A stretch of DNA of 64,000 nt from Halovivax cerinus (lineage in GTDB: Archaea > Halobacteriota > Halobacteria > Halobacteriales > Natrialbaceae): assembly GCF_024498195.1 (NCBI RefSeq), contig NZ_CP101824.1:806001-870000 (forward strand). The letters run 5' to 3'. The position numbers were made by a program, and so were the translations under genes. Under the pieces are notes generated by a model, which was given only the letters and a program-made list of their open reading frames with translations, was not told where the DNA came from and made no database searches. Shown piece after piece: positions 53,617 to 62,913 of this stretch (position 1 is the first letter of the stretch; every line of letters begins with the position of its first letter).

Positions 53617-55014
53617 CTATTCCCGGGTATGCCCGAAGAAGTGCTCTTCGAATCCGAGGCCGGCCGGTCCCGGGAAGATGTCGCGGCGACCCTCCGATCC
53701 GTCGCCGACAAACTGGACGCCGGCGAGGCGATCACGCTGACAGCGGGAAGCGAGTCCGTCACCATGGACCCGCCCGCACAGCCCACGTTCGAGGTGAAAG
53801 CCGAACGCGAGGGGCCAGCAGACGGCCCTGGCGAACTCAGCGTCGAGTTCGAACTCGAGTGGCCCGAAGACGCAGACGGTGACGGCGGTACCGGCGACGG
53901 CGACCTGCAAATCGAGTGAGCGGGTGCCCCCGGAGCCGTACGACAGGTGGCGCCAGAATGTCGTCGGATCTACATCGTTCAATTCGGCGTTCGTCTCCAT
54001 CGCGCGAAGCTCCGCGATGCAGCGCTCGGCGACCAGCGGATAGACATCGGTCGGTCGAAACGCAACGTCGAGTTCCATCAGTTCCGGCCAGTGTTCGGCC
54101 CAGATGTCCTCGACGACGCGCGGGTAGAGGTCCTCGTTCAGGTGACACCCGAACGCACGTCCCTCCTCGACGAGGAGCGTTCGGACCTGTTTCCGAATGC
54201 GTGCCGGCGTACAGTACGTCGCGACCACGTATTCGGCGCCCGTCTCCGCGTCGGCGGGATCCTGTCCGAATCGCTTTCGGTTCAATTCCTCGAACTCGTC
54301 GCGGACAATCTTCGCGCGACAACACTGCTCGTCGCTGCGGACGACCACGCCCTCCATTCTCACGTCCGCCGCCAGCGACGACTGCGGAACGTCGTACTCG
54401 TCCGGGTCGAATCCGTCGGTGGGTCGGTCGACGATCGTCGCCGGAACGAACGAGACGGCTGTCGGTGCGTCCTCGATACGGATCGCATCGAAACGCTCCC
54501 ACGCCGTCTCGAGGTCGAGAAATCCGTCGAACGTCTCCTCGTACGGATTGCCGGGCGGCGTCATCGTCTCGACGGCGGAATACGGGACCACGTCGAACCC
54601 GATCAGCGCCGGAAACTTCCGATCGGAGAACCCGTAATCGAGCGAGGAGTAGACGAGATTCTCCGCGTAGACGATCAACGGACTGTCGAACACCTCGTGG
54701 TACGATCGCAGCGCCGACTCGTCGATACCGTCCCGGAGGCACCTGACCGCCCGCCTGAGGGCGCCGTCGATCTCGTCCATCGCCGTTCGATGACACCCGC
54801 GAATCGATCGACGGGTGCCGAAGACGAGACCGCCGTCTCCGGTCGCGGCGTCACGAACCGCCTCCGGATAGCTGTCCGCGTAGCGGTCGTCGTACAGGGT
54901 GAATCGAAACGAACTCCCGTCGTACTTCTCGAGCAGCGTCAGGTCGTCGGTCCCGTAGAACGACGCCGGCACGACCGGGTGATCGTAGCGAGGTAGTTTC
55001 GGGTACACCCTCAT
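53617..55014 (-). CDS. RNA-ligase-like nucleotidyltransferase, 3' end antisense to the amphi-Trp gene
   Basis: The N-terminal region carries the covalent nucleotidyltransferase motifs: LLEKYDGSS with nucleophile K30, VFGTRRS, LIVYAENLVY, RMEGVVVRSD and CRAKIVR. This marks an ATP-dependent RNA ligase or related enzyme that seals RNA ends. Residues 230-360 form a helical C-terminal domain. The frame stays open to 53617, so its last 100 codons run antisense through the whole amphi-Trp gene. That tail (after LSYGSGG, about residue 366) lacks credible composition. The natural stop may have been lost, or the long tail may be real. Confidence 0.8.
   Translation of the reverse strand: MRVYPKLPRYDHPVVPASFYGTDDLTLLEKYDGSSFRFTLYDDRYADSYPEAVRDAATGDGGLVFGTRRSIRGCHRTAMDEIDGALRRAVRCLRDGIDESALRSYHEVFDSPLIVYAENLVYSSLDYGFSDRKFPALIGFDVVPYSAVETMTPPGNPYEETFDGFLDLETAWERFDAIRIEDAPTAVSFVPATIVDRPTDGFDPDEYDVPQSSLAADVRMEGVVVRSDEQCCRAKIVRDEFEELNRKRFGQDPADAETGAEYVVATYCTPARIRKQVRTLLVEEGRAFGCHLNEDLYPRVVEDIWAEHWPELMELDVAFRPTDVYPLVAERCIAELRAMETNAELNDVDPTTFWRHLSYGSGGTRSLDLQVAVAGTAVTVCVFGPLEFELDAEFARAVCWPLAFGFHLERGLCGRVHGDGLASRCQRDRLAGVQFVGDGSEGRRDIFPGPAGLGFEEHFFGHTRE
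53629..53919 (+). CDS. Amphi-Trp domain protein
   Basis: The 96-residue protein MPEEVLFESEAGRSREDVAATLRSVADKLDAGEAITLTAGSESVTMDPPAQPTFEVKAERE.. followed by LSVEFELEWPED matches the amphi-Trp domain family almost end to end. The family is small, acidic and widespread in haloarchaea, with unknown function. The start lies at promoter distance from a gcggacctattcc block. It is antisense to the 3' end of the RNA-ligase-like frame; codon usage favours this strand as the coding one. Confidence 0.9.
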   Translation: MPEEVLFESEAGRSREDVAATLRSVADKLDAGEAITLTAGSESVTMDPPAQPTFEVKAEREGPADGPGELSVEFELEWPEDADGDGGTGDGDLQIE

Positions 55015-55245
55015 CGAACCACGGCGAACTCCGTGTTTCTCCCGACCGAGAGTAACTGTTGGTGGTCAGACTTGTCTGCAGCAGGCATCGAAGCGCACCC
55101 GGTCACGAGTGGCGGTGCGCCCGTGTGTTGACTATCGATCCAGATACCGTCGCGAGGCGATCGAAACGACGGACGAAAGACGGCACGAACTGGGAAGCGT
55201 GAGCCTCGTGGAACAGAACGAAAGACTGGAAGACCGAAACCACGA

Positions 55246-55695
55246 TCAATCGACCCGCTCGCGAAGTCGGCCCGGGAGTTCGTGCAATCGCGTCTCCACG
55301 ACGGCCAGCGGGTGTGCGTCGAGAAACGAGGCCGGTTCCCGTTCCGTCGTTCCGTCCGGGCGATCGTACTGGAAGTGACACGCTCCGAGTTCCTCGTGGG
55401 TGGAATCCTGGTGCCAGCCACAGGAGCGATCCCTGACGGGCTCGACCCACTGAATCCAGTAGTGGTTTCGATCGTGACGGAGGGAAACTTCGATCTCGAG
55501 ACGGGCGCCCGTCGTCGGATATCTAGGACCGACGTACGTGGTCACGGTGACGTCGGCCGTGACGCGTCGTGGGCGAGTTCGCGAGGGGACGTAGCGGACG
55601 TCGGTGAACGCGTCTTGCGTACCCAATCGATCGTGAATCCGTCGATACAGCCGTCGATGGGCGTCGGGACCTGTCCCGTACGTTGCGGGCGGCAT
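55246..55695 (-). CDS. Unknown protein paired with HTH gene
   Basis: This 149-residue protein is rich in His, Arg and Trp, with a beta-rich centre (RVTADVTVTTYVGPRYPTTGARLEIEVSLRHDRNHYWIQWVEP) and CGWHQDSTHEELGACHFQYD. It starts 2 bases after the stop of an HTH gene. The two-gene arrangement, regulator first, resembles toxin-antitoxin or effector-repressor modules, but no toxin family was recognised. Confidence 0.7.
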   Translation of the reverse strand: MPPATYGTGPDAHRRLYRRIHDRLGTQDAFTDVRYVPSRTRPRRVTADVTVTTYVGPRYPTTGARLEIEVSLRHDRNHYWIQWVEPVRDRSCGWHQDSTHEELGACHFQYDRPDGTTEREPASFLDAHPLAVVETRLHELPGRLRERVD

Positions 55696-55697
55696 CG

Positions 55698-56234
55698 TCA
55701 GTCGGCGTGTCCGTGGGCGTCGCCGACTGTCGCGGCGGCCTGCGTAGAGAGGTCGTCGTACAGGCGGAGTGCGTGTTGGATCCGCTCGCGGTACCCGTCG
55801 TTCTCCTCCCAGTCGCGGACGACCTGGCGTCGCTCACGCACCTCCTCGGGAGGGAGAGCCGACGCGATCGTTGCCTCCAGCTCGTCGCGTGAGTCGACGT
55901 CGTACGTCTCTTTCCACGCTGCGATCTCCTCGGCGATGGCTTCCAGTTCGTCGCGGAGTTCGGCTTTCGAGTGCTCGACGACGAGCGCCTGAACGTGATC
56001 GAGGTACGCGCGCATACCGTCGACGGCGTAGCGCGTCTCGCCGTCGACCGTGACGGTCGTGAGCTGGCCCGACTCGACCAGTCGGTCGAGTTCGGATTTC
56101 GTCGTCTCCCACGATCCGGCCTCGGCTTGCTCCTTTATCCAGTTCACCGAGCGTGGTTGGGAGATCGTCAGTGCGATACTGTCGATCCGATCGCGGGCGG
56201 TCATCGAGTCGGTCCAGTCGTCCATACGTGTCAT
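55698..56234 (-). CDS. HTH protein (DUF7342-like)
   Basis: In this 178-residue protein residues 12-70 form a winged helix (RIDSIALTISQPRSVNWIKEQAEAGSWETTKSELDRLVESGQLTTVTVDGETRYAV). The rest is a long helical region (HSKAELRDELEAIAEEIAAWKETYDVDSRDELEATIA) likely to dimerise or bind a partner. Starts at 56234 and 56225 are both possible. A ttataaat box about 25-30 bases upstream (minus strand) is a good TATA element. It heads a two-gene operon. Confidence 0.78.
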   Translation of the reverse strand: MTRMDDWTDSMTARDRIDSIALTISQPRSVNWIKEQAEAGSWETTKSELDRLVESGQLTTVTVDGETRYAVDGMRAYLDHVQALVVEHSKAELRDELEAIAEEIAAWKETYDVDSRDELEATIASALPPEEVRERRQVVRDWEENDGYRERIQHALRLYDDLSTQAAATVGDAHGHAD

Positions 56235-56725
56235 TCGTCTCTTCCTCTCTTATAAATTGGGACTGTACCCCCATAATCGAGACGGTTCCGGTCTCGTACG
56301 AGGGACCGACGTCGTCGCTCCGACCCCTACTCCCCGGAGAAACGGAGAGCCACTGCGTTCACGGATCGTTCCTCCCCGTTCTCGTTCCGGGACTCTCACT
56401 CACATCGCTCAGACCCCGCTCTCGCTCACGGCTGCGCCGTTCGCTATTTCGCGGTTCTCGCTCACTGCGTTCGCTCCGAACCGCGCTCACTCCGAACCGC
56501 GCTCACTCCGAACCGCGCACGCTCCGAACCGCGCTGCTTGCGGTTTCACCGCTCGCGATTCCGAGATTCTCGCTCACTCCGTTCACGGGTCGTTGCACTC
56601 CCCGTTCACACTCGAGGCCTCGCAGATGCTCGGCCTCGCTCTCGCTCCGAATCTCGCTGCTCGCGTGTCGCTTCGCTCCCGCTCGTAACCGAGATTCTCG
56701 CTCACTGCGTTCGCTCCGAATCTCG
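56235..56725. repeat. Repeat-rich gene-free stretch with a 16-bp tandem array
   Basis: Four tandem copies of a 16-bp unit, ccgaaccgcgctcact and variants, run from 56476 to 56539. Around them are many related pieces (ctcgctcactgcgttcgctccga occurs near 56456 and 56698). Reading frames here translate to Arg/Ser/Leu-rich repeats without domains. It lies between the large beta-rich protein gene's 3' end and the HTH promoter. Confidence 0.7.
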
Positions 56726-58588
56726 CTACGCCTCCTCGGCGTGAAACGCCACCAGCCGGTGGGTCTGCCAGCCGGAGTCGGCGGCCGAGTTGCCGTTGTG
56801 AAGCCGGCGCTGGGTGCGTAACTCGAGCATGTACGTACACGGTTCGTCAACCGCACTCGAGACGTCGAGCGAGCCGTTGTGGTGCGCGCCGTCCATCGCC
56901 ACGAGGTCGGCCCCGCTCTCCTCGCTGCGGGCGAACGAGAGTTCGGAGGTCCCGGCCGGGTCGTCGATCTCCGTCCAGGCGCTCGCGTCGGTCTCGTCCT
57001 CGTCGTTGGCGATCAGTCGGAGCTGGGCACTGCCCGGATGCGGGTGGTAGATGGTGTAGGCGGCCGTGACGCCGTCGGTCGTGATCGGGTCGCAGGAGTC
57101 GCCCGCGAGTTCCGCGATCTCGAGGGCGCCGAAGGTCCCACTGTTGTCGACGACGGCGCGGTTGAGCGTCTGACCGCTTGCGGGGACGGGCGTGATCGAG
57201 CCGTCGGACTCGACGACCCGCGCCTCGAACCGGAAGGCGAACTGTTCGACGGCGACTTTCTCGTCGGCCGGGAACGGGTCGCCAGGCTCGACCGACGCGT
57301 CGGCGGGGTTCGACTGGGTGGTGAGCGCAGTCGTATCGACGCGCATGAGCGAGTCGTCGTCGTAGAACTCGTAGGCGGCGGGGTCGACGTCGTCCGGCGC
57401 GGAGTTCGACAGCGCGCTGTCGACGCTCAGCCAGCCGTCCTCGTCGACGTCGGCCTGGCGCGCGTAGACGGGGAAGAAGTCGAAGGGGCCGTACCGGACG
57501 GCCACGCCGATCTTCGTCCGCCGGAAGACGTCGGCGTTGTCGAGATCACCGACCGCGTCGGCGAACGCGTCTTCGTCCATCGCGGGATCGTCGTTCCGCG
57601 CGGTCGACTCGGCGAAGCGGAAGCGGTACTGGACGTCGTCGTAGGCCGGGTCGGTCACCGACGGCGTGTTGCCGCGCATCGAGAGGGTCCCGAAGAGCGC
57701 CCACTTCTTCGCGCCGGCGTACCCCTCGACGTCGAAGTCGTTGAGCGAGTCCGCGTCGGGAACGTCGAACGCGCTCCCGACGCTGAACCAGGCCATCTGA
57801 GCCGCGTCCGGCGGGAGGTCGACGCAGAGATCGACGTGGGCGCACCGCCCGGCGTCCTCCCGTCCGGGCTCGCGACCTGCCGATGGACCCTCTTCGAGGA
57901 GCGGGTCGCCGCCGGCGGTCTCGACGGAGAAGTAGAGGTCGGGGCCGTGGCGCAGTTCGACCGGCAGGAACGGCGGCGGCACTTCTTCGAAGTCGGACTC
58001 GGTGTAGTAGATGGTGTAGCCGCCGTCGTCACCCGTGACGACCGATCCCAGTTCGTCGTGCTGGACGATGTCGGCGTCGTAGGCGCGAACCGTCGCGCCG
58101 TCGACCGGGACGTCCTGCTCGCCGGCGCAATCGAGGACGCGTCCACAGACCATCCAGCACTCCAGTTCCGCGAGAACGCCACACCACTGCTTCTCGGTGA
58201 GACAGTACTCCCACTGCGCGATGGGACCGTTCTCTCCTTTCTCCCACTCGGGATCCAGCGTCGTGATCGCGAGTTCGACGGGCGAGACGTCGTCGCGACC
58301 GGCCGGGTCGTCGACGAGGACGGCGACGATGAACGCCTCGCCGTCGTAGGATTCGTCGTCGATCCGTACCGCGAATTCGCCCGACTCGTCGATCTCGTCG
58401 TCGCCGATCACGGCGGCGCCTGCGGCGGCCGGGGAGACGAGGTCCGCCGTCACCTTGGGTCGGGCGGCGATTCGCTCGGGAGGTATCTCGTCCGTCGGTC
58501 GATACAAAACGATCGTCGATCCCGCCAGCGGGCGGGTGACGTCGGAACACGGGCGTGTACAGAGTTGTCCGGTGAACGTGTGCGTCAT
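56726..58588 (-). CDS. Large acidic beta-rich protein of unknown function
   Basis: The product is 620 residues from the ATG at 58588 (MTHTFTGQLCTRPCSDVTRPLAGSTIVLYRP). No signal peptide is seen. Two transthyretin/carboxypeptidase-regulatory-like repeats are present: residues 1-110, and about 135-210 beginning WMVCGRVLDCAGEQDVPVDGATVRAYDADI. Cys pairs (CTRPC, CLTEKQWCGV, ELECWMVC) are unusual for a cytoplasmic haloarchaeal protein. The C-terminal 250 residues are beta-rich and end in an Ig-like module. It could be a structural or particle-associated protein. No confident family. Confidence 0.75.
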   Translation of the reverse strand: MTHTFTGQLCTRPCSDVTRPLAGSTIVLYRPTDEIPPERIAARPKVTADLVSPAAAGAAVIGDDEIDESGEFAVRIDDESYDGEAFIVAVLVDDPAGRDDVSPVELAITTLDPEWEKGENGPIAQWEYCLTEKQWCGVLAELECWMVCGRVLDCAGEQDVPVDGATVRAYDADIVQHDELGSVVTGDDGGYTIYYTESDFEEVPPPFLPVELRHGPDLYFSVETAGGDPLLEEGPSAGREPGREDAGRCAHVDLCVDLPPDAAQMAWFSVGSAFDVPDADSLNDFDVEGYAGAKKWALFGTLSMRGNTPSVTDPAYDDVQYRFRFAESTARNDDPAMDEDAFADAVGDLDNADVFRRTKIGVAVRYGPFDFFPVYARQADVDEDGWLSVDSALSNSAPDDVDPAAYEFYDDDSLMRVDTTALTTQSNPADASVEPGDPFPADEKVAVEQFAFRFEARVVESDGSITPVPASGQTLNRAVVDNSGTFGALEIAELAGDSCDPITTDGVTAAYTIYHPHPGSAQLRLIANDEDETDASAWTEIDDPAGTSELSFARSEESGADLVAMDGAHHNGSLDVSSAVDEPCTYMLELRTQRRLHNGNSAADSGWQTHRLVAFHAEEA

Positions 58589-59092
58589 GGGTCTCCGCCA
58601 GCCATGCGATGTGGTGGCCGGCACCGTCCGATAGTCGTCGGCTATACTTACAACTATGTATTAATAGATGGAAAATTATGTGTTCGTATCCATTCATATA
58701 TCTTTCGAGAGAGGAGTATCCGTTGGCCAGCGATCGATGGCACGGTCCGAACGGGATCAGAAACCGGTCTCGACGATGTGCGCTGCAGCATCGAAACGCG
58801 TCCGAACACCGAGGAGCGACTGAAACGAGACTCGCGAAACGGCGATCGTAGAACAAGTTGTGCGGCAGGGTAGACAGTCGACGCCCAGGCCTGCCGTAGT
58901 GACCGTCGTGAATTCGACGAAGGGGGGCGGATGAGAGACCGAGGGGACGGAACGAGATGCGCTAAGGGACAGGACGAGGGAGAGCAGTGCGTGCAGGCGA
59001 GAGAGTCGGCCGGGAACCGCCGCGAGAATCGTCTGTACGCCGACATATGTCGGGCAAAAGACAGATTGTCGTCGACGGAGTGGTGCCGGTAG
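58589..59092. other. Gene-free divergent promoter region
   Basis: No credible frame. The part next to 58588 (58640-58720) is AT-rich, with tattaatagatgg and atatatc blocks suitable for promoters. The rest is normal-GC with nothing recognised. It separates two divergent genes. Confidence 0.4.
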
Positions 59093-60370
59093 ATGGGACG
59101 GAGGGCAACCCGGAGACACGTGCTTCTGGCCGGCGCCAGCGCCGGTCTCTCGGGGATCGTGGCCGGCTGTCTATCGGAGACGGACCGGTTCGACGAACGG
59201 GAACGTATCGACGATCGGTCATACCAGACGCGACCCGACGGGGTCGCCCAGTTTCGACGCTCGCTCGAGAACTGGGGGTACGAACCGAACGAGACGGTGC
59301 CGGACAGCGTCGAGCAGGAGTGGCGCCTGCCCGAGCACAACACGCACACGCACAACGCGGCGAAGGCGAGCGCGGTCCCGCTCGGCGAGGACGGAGTGGC
59401 GTTCCCCGGCGACACGGGGGACGTCTCCGCGATCTCGTCGGACGGCGAGATTCTGTGGCGAGGTGAGACCGGAGCGGGTGGGCCCGGGATCCACGGGACG
59501 CCGGTCGTGGCCGACGGTCGGGTGTACATCGGCGCGTACGACGGCGTCTGCTACGCGTTCGACGCGGAGACCGGCGAGGAACGGTGGTCGACGGACCTCG
59601 GCGACGCGATCGGGTCGAGTCCGAAGTACGACGGCGACCGCCTCTTCGTCGCCGTCGAGTACGACGATCCCGAGGGCAACCTGTTCGCGCTCGACCCCGA
59701 GACGGGCGACGTGGTGTGGGAGGAACCGGCCCACCGGCCGACGGGGCACCCACATTGCACGCCGGCCATCGACCCCGACGCCGGGCGGCTCGTGCTCGGC
59801 TCGAACGACGGGACGCTCTACGGCTGGGAGTATCCCTCGCTCGAGTTCGCGTGGTCGTTCGACACCAACCCGGAGAACGACTCGAACGGCGAGATCAAGG
59901 GCCCGATCGCGGCCTACGATGGGGGCGCGTTCTTCGGCTCCTGGGACGACCACATCTACCGCGTCGACCTCGAGGACGGGACCCTCGACTGGGCGTTCAG
60001 GACCGGCCGGTACGCCATGGCGGGACCCGGGATCGATCCGGTCCGTCACGCCGTGTTCGTCGGGTGCCACGACGGCCGGATGTACGCCCTCGACCCCGAT
60101 ACCGGCGACCCGTTCTGGCGGTTCAGCACGGACGCTCCGCTGACCGGATCCGTCGCCGTCTGCGCCGACCGCATCGTCTTCGGGTCGAAAGATCGGACCC
60201 TCTACGCCCTCGACTCCTGGACCGGGGACGAGGTCTGGCACGTCGACCACGACGGTTTCGTGACGAGCGCGCCGCTCGTCCACAACGGCGCGATCTACTA
60301 CGCCGAACGAGCACCGGATCCCGAAAACGGCGACGCAGACGGCGGCGCGTACAAACTCGTGTCGGCGTGA
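59093..60370 (+). CDS. Tat lipoprotein with PQQ-type beta-propeller
   Basis: The 425-residue protein starts RRATRRHVLLAGASAGLSGIVAGC, a Tat signal plus lipobox. At least six propeller blades follow, each with the pattern xVYIGAYDGxxYAFDAETGExxW or LYALDxxTGDxxW. This is the quinoprotein/BamB-like fold. Haloarchaeal members are lipid-anchored surface proteins, most with unknown ligands. PQQ-binding residues were not checked, so a structural rather than enzymatic role is possible. Confidence 0.9.
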   Translation: MGRRATRRHVLLAGASAGLSGIVAGCLSETDRFDERERIDDRSYQTRPDGVAQFRRSLENWGYEPNETVPDSVEQEWRLPEHNTHTHNAAKASAVPLGEDGVAFPGDTGDVSAISSDGEILWRGETGAGGPGIHGTPVVADGRVYIGAYDGVCYAFDAETGEERWSTDLGDAIGSSPKYDGDRLFVAVEYDDPEGNLFALDPETGDVVWEEPAHRPTGHPHCTPAIDPDAGRLVLGSNDGTLYGWEYPSLEFAWSFDTNPENDSNGEIKGPIAAYDGGAFFGSWDDHIYRVDLEDGTLDWAFRTGRYAMAGPGIDPVRHAVFVGCHDGRMYALDPDTGDPFWRFSTDAPLTGSVAVCADRIVFGSKDRTLYALDSWTGDEVWHVDHDGFVTSAPLVHNGAIYYAERAPDPENGDADGGAYKLVSA

Positions 60371-60428
60371 ACGGCCGGTCCGCGAGAAGATCCCTCCAGA
60401 CGGCACCTCGCCGCCGCCCTGCCCGCGG

Positions 60429-61097
60429 TCAGGCCCCGTCTCTGACCGTCACGGCGAGACCGCTCCCCACCGGAACGATGGCGGTGTGAAAGCCGTCGGC
60501 CTCGCGAACCGTTTCCAGGTAGGAGACGATCCCCCTGACGTTCTCGTCGTCCGGCAGGTCACCCGTCCCCTCGACGTAGTCCAGACTGTCGTGGTAGTCG
60601 TGGCCCCCGTAGAGTACGTTGTCCGCGATGACGACCCCGCCGGGCGCGATGTCGTCGCGGATCAGGTCGAACGCGTCGGCGTAGCGCGACTTCTGGTGAT
60701 CGATCAGGACGACGTCGAACGGCCCCGCGTAATCGTGGGCGATCGCCATCGCGTCGCCGTGTTCGAACGTCGCCCGATCGGCGAGTCCGGCGTGGGAGAG
60801 GAACTCCTCACCCTTCGCGAGTTCGGCTTCGTCGATCTCCGTGAGGACGATCCGGCCGTCGTCGGCCATCCCCTGGAGGAACCAGTACGCCGAGTAGCCA
60901 AAGCCCGACCCGAACTCGAAGACCTGCTCGGCCTGCGTGGCAGCGGCGTAGGACCGAAGCAGGGCGCCAGCGTCCGGACCGATGATCGGAAAGTCGTGCT
61001 CGTCGGCGAAGGCGGCCATCTCCGCGTGGAGGTCGTCGTGTTCGGGACCGACCGCGCGGACGTATCGCTCGGCCGTCTCGTCGATGTAGCTGGGCAT
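60429..61097 (-). CDS. SAM-dependent O-methyltransferase
   Basis: The product is 222 residues from the ATG at 61097 (MPSYIDETAERYVRAVGPEHDDL). The class I methyltransferase fold has VFEFGSGFGYSAYWFLQG (motif I), VLTEIDE (motif II), FDVVLIDHQKSRY and GGVVIADNVLYGG, the pattern of the caffeoyl-CoA/catechol O-methyltransferase group, including its metal-binding Asp and Asn. The acceptor is unknown. The longer frame upstream is rejected because the family starts here. Confidence 0.92.
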   Translation of the reverse strand: MPSYIDETAERYVRAVGPEHDDLHAEMAAFADEHDFPIIGPDAGALLRSYAAATQAEQVFEFGSGFGYSAYWFLQGMADDGRIVLTEIDEAELAKGEEFLSHAGLADRATFEHGDAMAIAHDYAGPFDVVLIDHQKSRYADAFDLIRDDIAPGGVVIADNVLYGGHDYHDSLDYVEGTGDLPDDENVRGIVSYLETVREADGFHTAIVPVGSGLAVTVRDGA

Positions 61098-61291
61098 GCG
61101 CGAGGGGACGGCGGAGAGCGGTATAAGCGGTGGGGCTTCGGAACGCGGAGGGGCGCCGAAACGCCAAAATCTCGTCGAAAGACGATCACCGTCCCGTCGA
61201 TGGCGACCTCGCACACGGCGGCCCCGCCAGCGCGGTGATCGCCGCCCCGTCCACGCAAAGGCGTTTCACGTCGGTCGTGGGAGTCGGGACC

Positions 61292-62641
61292 ATGACGTCG
61301 ACGCTCGAACTCGCCCGATTCGTCCAGGAGACCGACTACGACGACCTCTCGGGCGACGTCCGCGACGCGCTGAAGCGACGCGTGCTCGACTCGGTCGGGA
61401 TCGCGATCGCCGCCGAGGTCGCGGAGCCGACGAAGATCGTCCACCGGACGGTGACGGAGCTCGAAGACGGCGGGCCGTGTACCCTCTGGGGTCGCGACGG
61501 CGGGGCCTCGCCCGTCCAGGCGGCGATGCACAACACCGCCCTCGTCCGGTACCTCGACTACATGGACTCGTTTCTCGCACCCGGCGAAACGCCGCACCCG
61601 AGCGACACCATCGCAGCCGTCGTCGCCGCCGCGGAGTTCGCCGAGTGCACGGGCGAGCAGCTGCTCGCCGGCATCGCCATCGCGTACGAGATCCAGGCGG
61701 AGCTCGCGTGGAACGCGCCAGTCCGGGACGAGGGGTTCGACCACGTCACCCACACGGTGATCGCCGCCGCGGCCGGCGTCGCGAAGGTGCTCGGGCTCGA
61801 CGAACTGGAGACCCAGAACGCCATCGCCATCGCCGGGACGGCCCACAACGCGCTGCGGGTGACCCGCACCGGCGGGATCAACGAGTGGAAGGGGATCGCC
61901 TCGGCGAACGCGGCGCGCAACGCGGTGTATTCCGCGATGCTCGCCCGCAACGGGATGGACGGGCCGCGGAACCTCTTCGAGGGACAGAAGGGGTGGCAGG
62001 ACGTCATCTCGGGTCCCTTCGATGTCGACCTGACGCCCGGCGAGCGCGTCCACGACGTGATGACCAAGCGCTACGTCGCGGAGACCTACGCCCAGTCCGC
62101 GGTCGAGGGCGTCGTCGAACTCGCCGAGCGCGAGGGCCTCGATCCGGCCAACGTCTCCGGTATCACGCTCGAGACGTTCCGCGGCGCGAAGCTCATCATC
62201 GGCGGCGGCGAGGGCAACCGGTACGAGGTCGAGAATCGAGCCCAGGCGGATCACTCCTTGCCGTACATGCTGGCGGCGGCGCTGCTCGATCGGGACCTCT
62301 CGCTCGCCCAGTACGAGCGCGAGCGCATCCTCGCGGCCGACGTCCAGGACCTCCTCCGGGTCGTGGACGTGACGGCGGACCCCGACCTCACTGAGCGCTT
62401 CGAGGCGGGCGAGATGCCCGCAGTCGTCGACGTCACGATGGACGACGGCACTACCTACCGCGTAGAGAAGGACGCCTTCAGAGGACACCCGACCGATCCG
62501 ATCGGCTGGGACGGCCTGGAGGAGAAGGTCGACACAGTCGCCGGGGAGTCCCTGCCAGACGACGAGCGCGACGAGCTCGTCGAGACGATCCGCACGCTCG
62601 AGGAACACGACGTCACGGAGCTGACGGCGTTGCTGGCCTGA
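61292..62641 (+). CDS. MmgE/PrpD family protein
   Basis: The product is 449 residues from the ATG at 61292 (MTSTLELARFVQETDYDDL). The MmgE/PrpD fold is evident: RRVLDSVGIAIA, VRYLDYMDSFLAPGETPHPSDTI, AYEIQAELAW, GIASANAARNAVYSAMLARNGMDGP, and a C-terminal YEVENRAQADHSLPYMLAAALLDRDL. PrpD dehydrates 2-methylcitrate in propionate catabolism; other members (e.g. cis-aconitate decarboxylase, iminodisuccinate epimerase) differ. No other methylcitrate genes flank it, so the substrate is open. Confidence 0.92.
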   Translation: MTSTLELARFVQETDYDDLSGDVRDALKRRVLDSVGIAIAAEVAEPTKIVHRTVTELEDGGPCTLWGRDGGASPVQAAMHNTALVRYLDYMDSFLAPGETPHPSDTIAAVVAAAEFAECTGEQLLAGIAIAYEIQAELAWNAPVRDEGFDHVTHTVIAAAAGVAKVLGLDELETQNAIAIAGTAHNALRVTRTGGINEWKGIASANAARNAVYSAMLARNGMDGPRNLFEGQKGWQDVISGPFDVDLTPGERVHDVMTKRYVAETYAQSAVEGVVELAEREGLDPANVSGITLETFRGAKLIIGGGEGNRYEVENRAQADHSLPYMLAAALLDRDLSLAQYERERILAADVQDLLRVVDVTADPDLTERFEAGEMPAVVDVTMDDGTTYRVEKDAFRGHPTDPIGWDGLEEKVDTVAGESLPDDERDELVETIRTLEEHDVTELTALLA

Positions 62642-62913
62642 GTGTTCGGACACAACGGCAGTTTCGGGACTGTCGGAGCCGGTGCTCGGAGCGTATAGAG
62701 AGAGACGGGGTAGGTCAGTCAACTGTAACCGCACGTGGAAACCACGCGGGTCGAAAGGTAGTTGCCAGACCGTGCCGCCTACCGGGAACTCGGGGCCGTC
62801 GCTACAAAACCCCTCCGGTACGCGGGGCGGCGGACAATCGGGTCGCTATCGCCGCGCACGGGTTTGCACCCGCGTGACAGCTTCATGGGTCCGCTCGTGG
62901 TGCGACCGGGCGT

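Noticed and set aside
56476-56539. CRISPR array
   Set aside because: The 16-bp units are directly adjacent without unique spacers.
60704-62734. 676-codon minus-strand frame
   Set aside because: Antisense to the MmgE/PrpD gene and overlaps the methyltransferase in another frame; no motifs.
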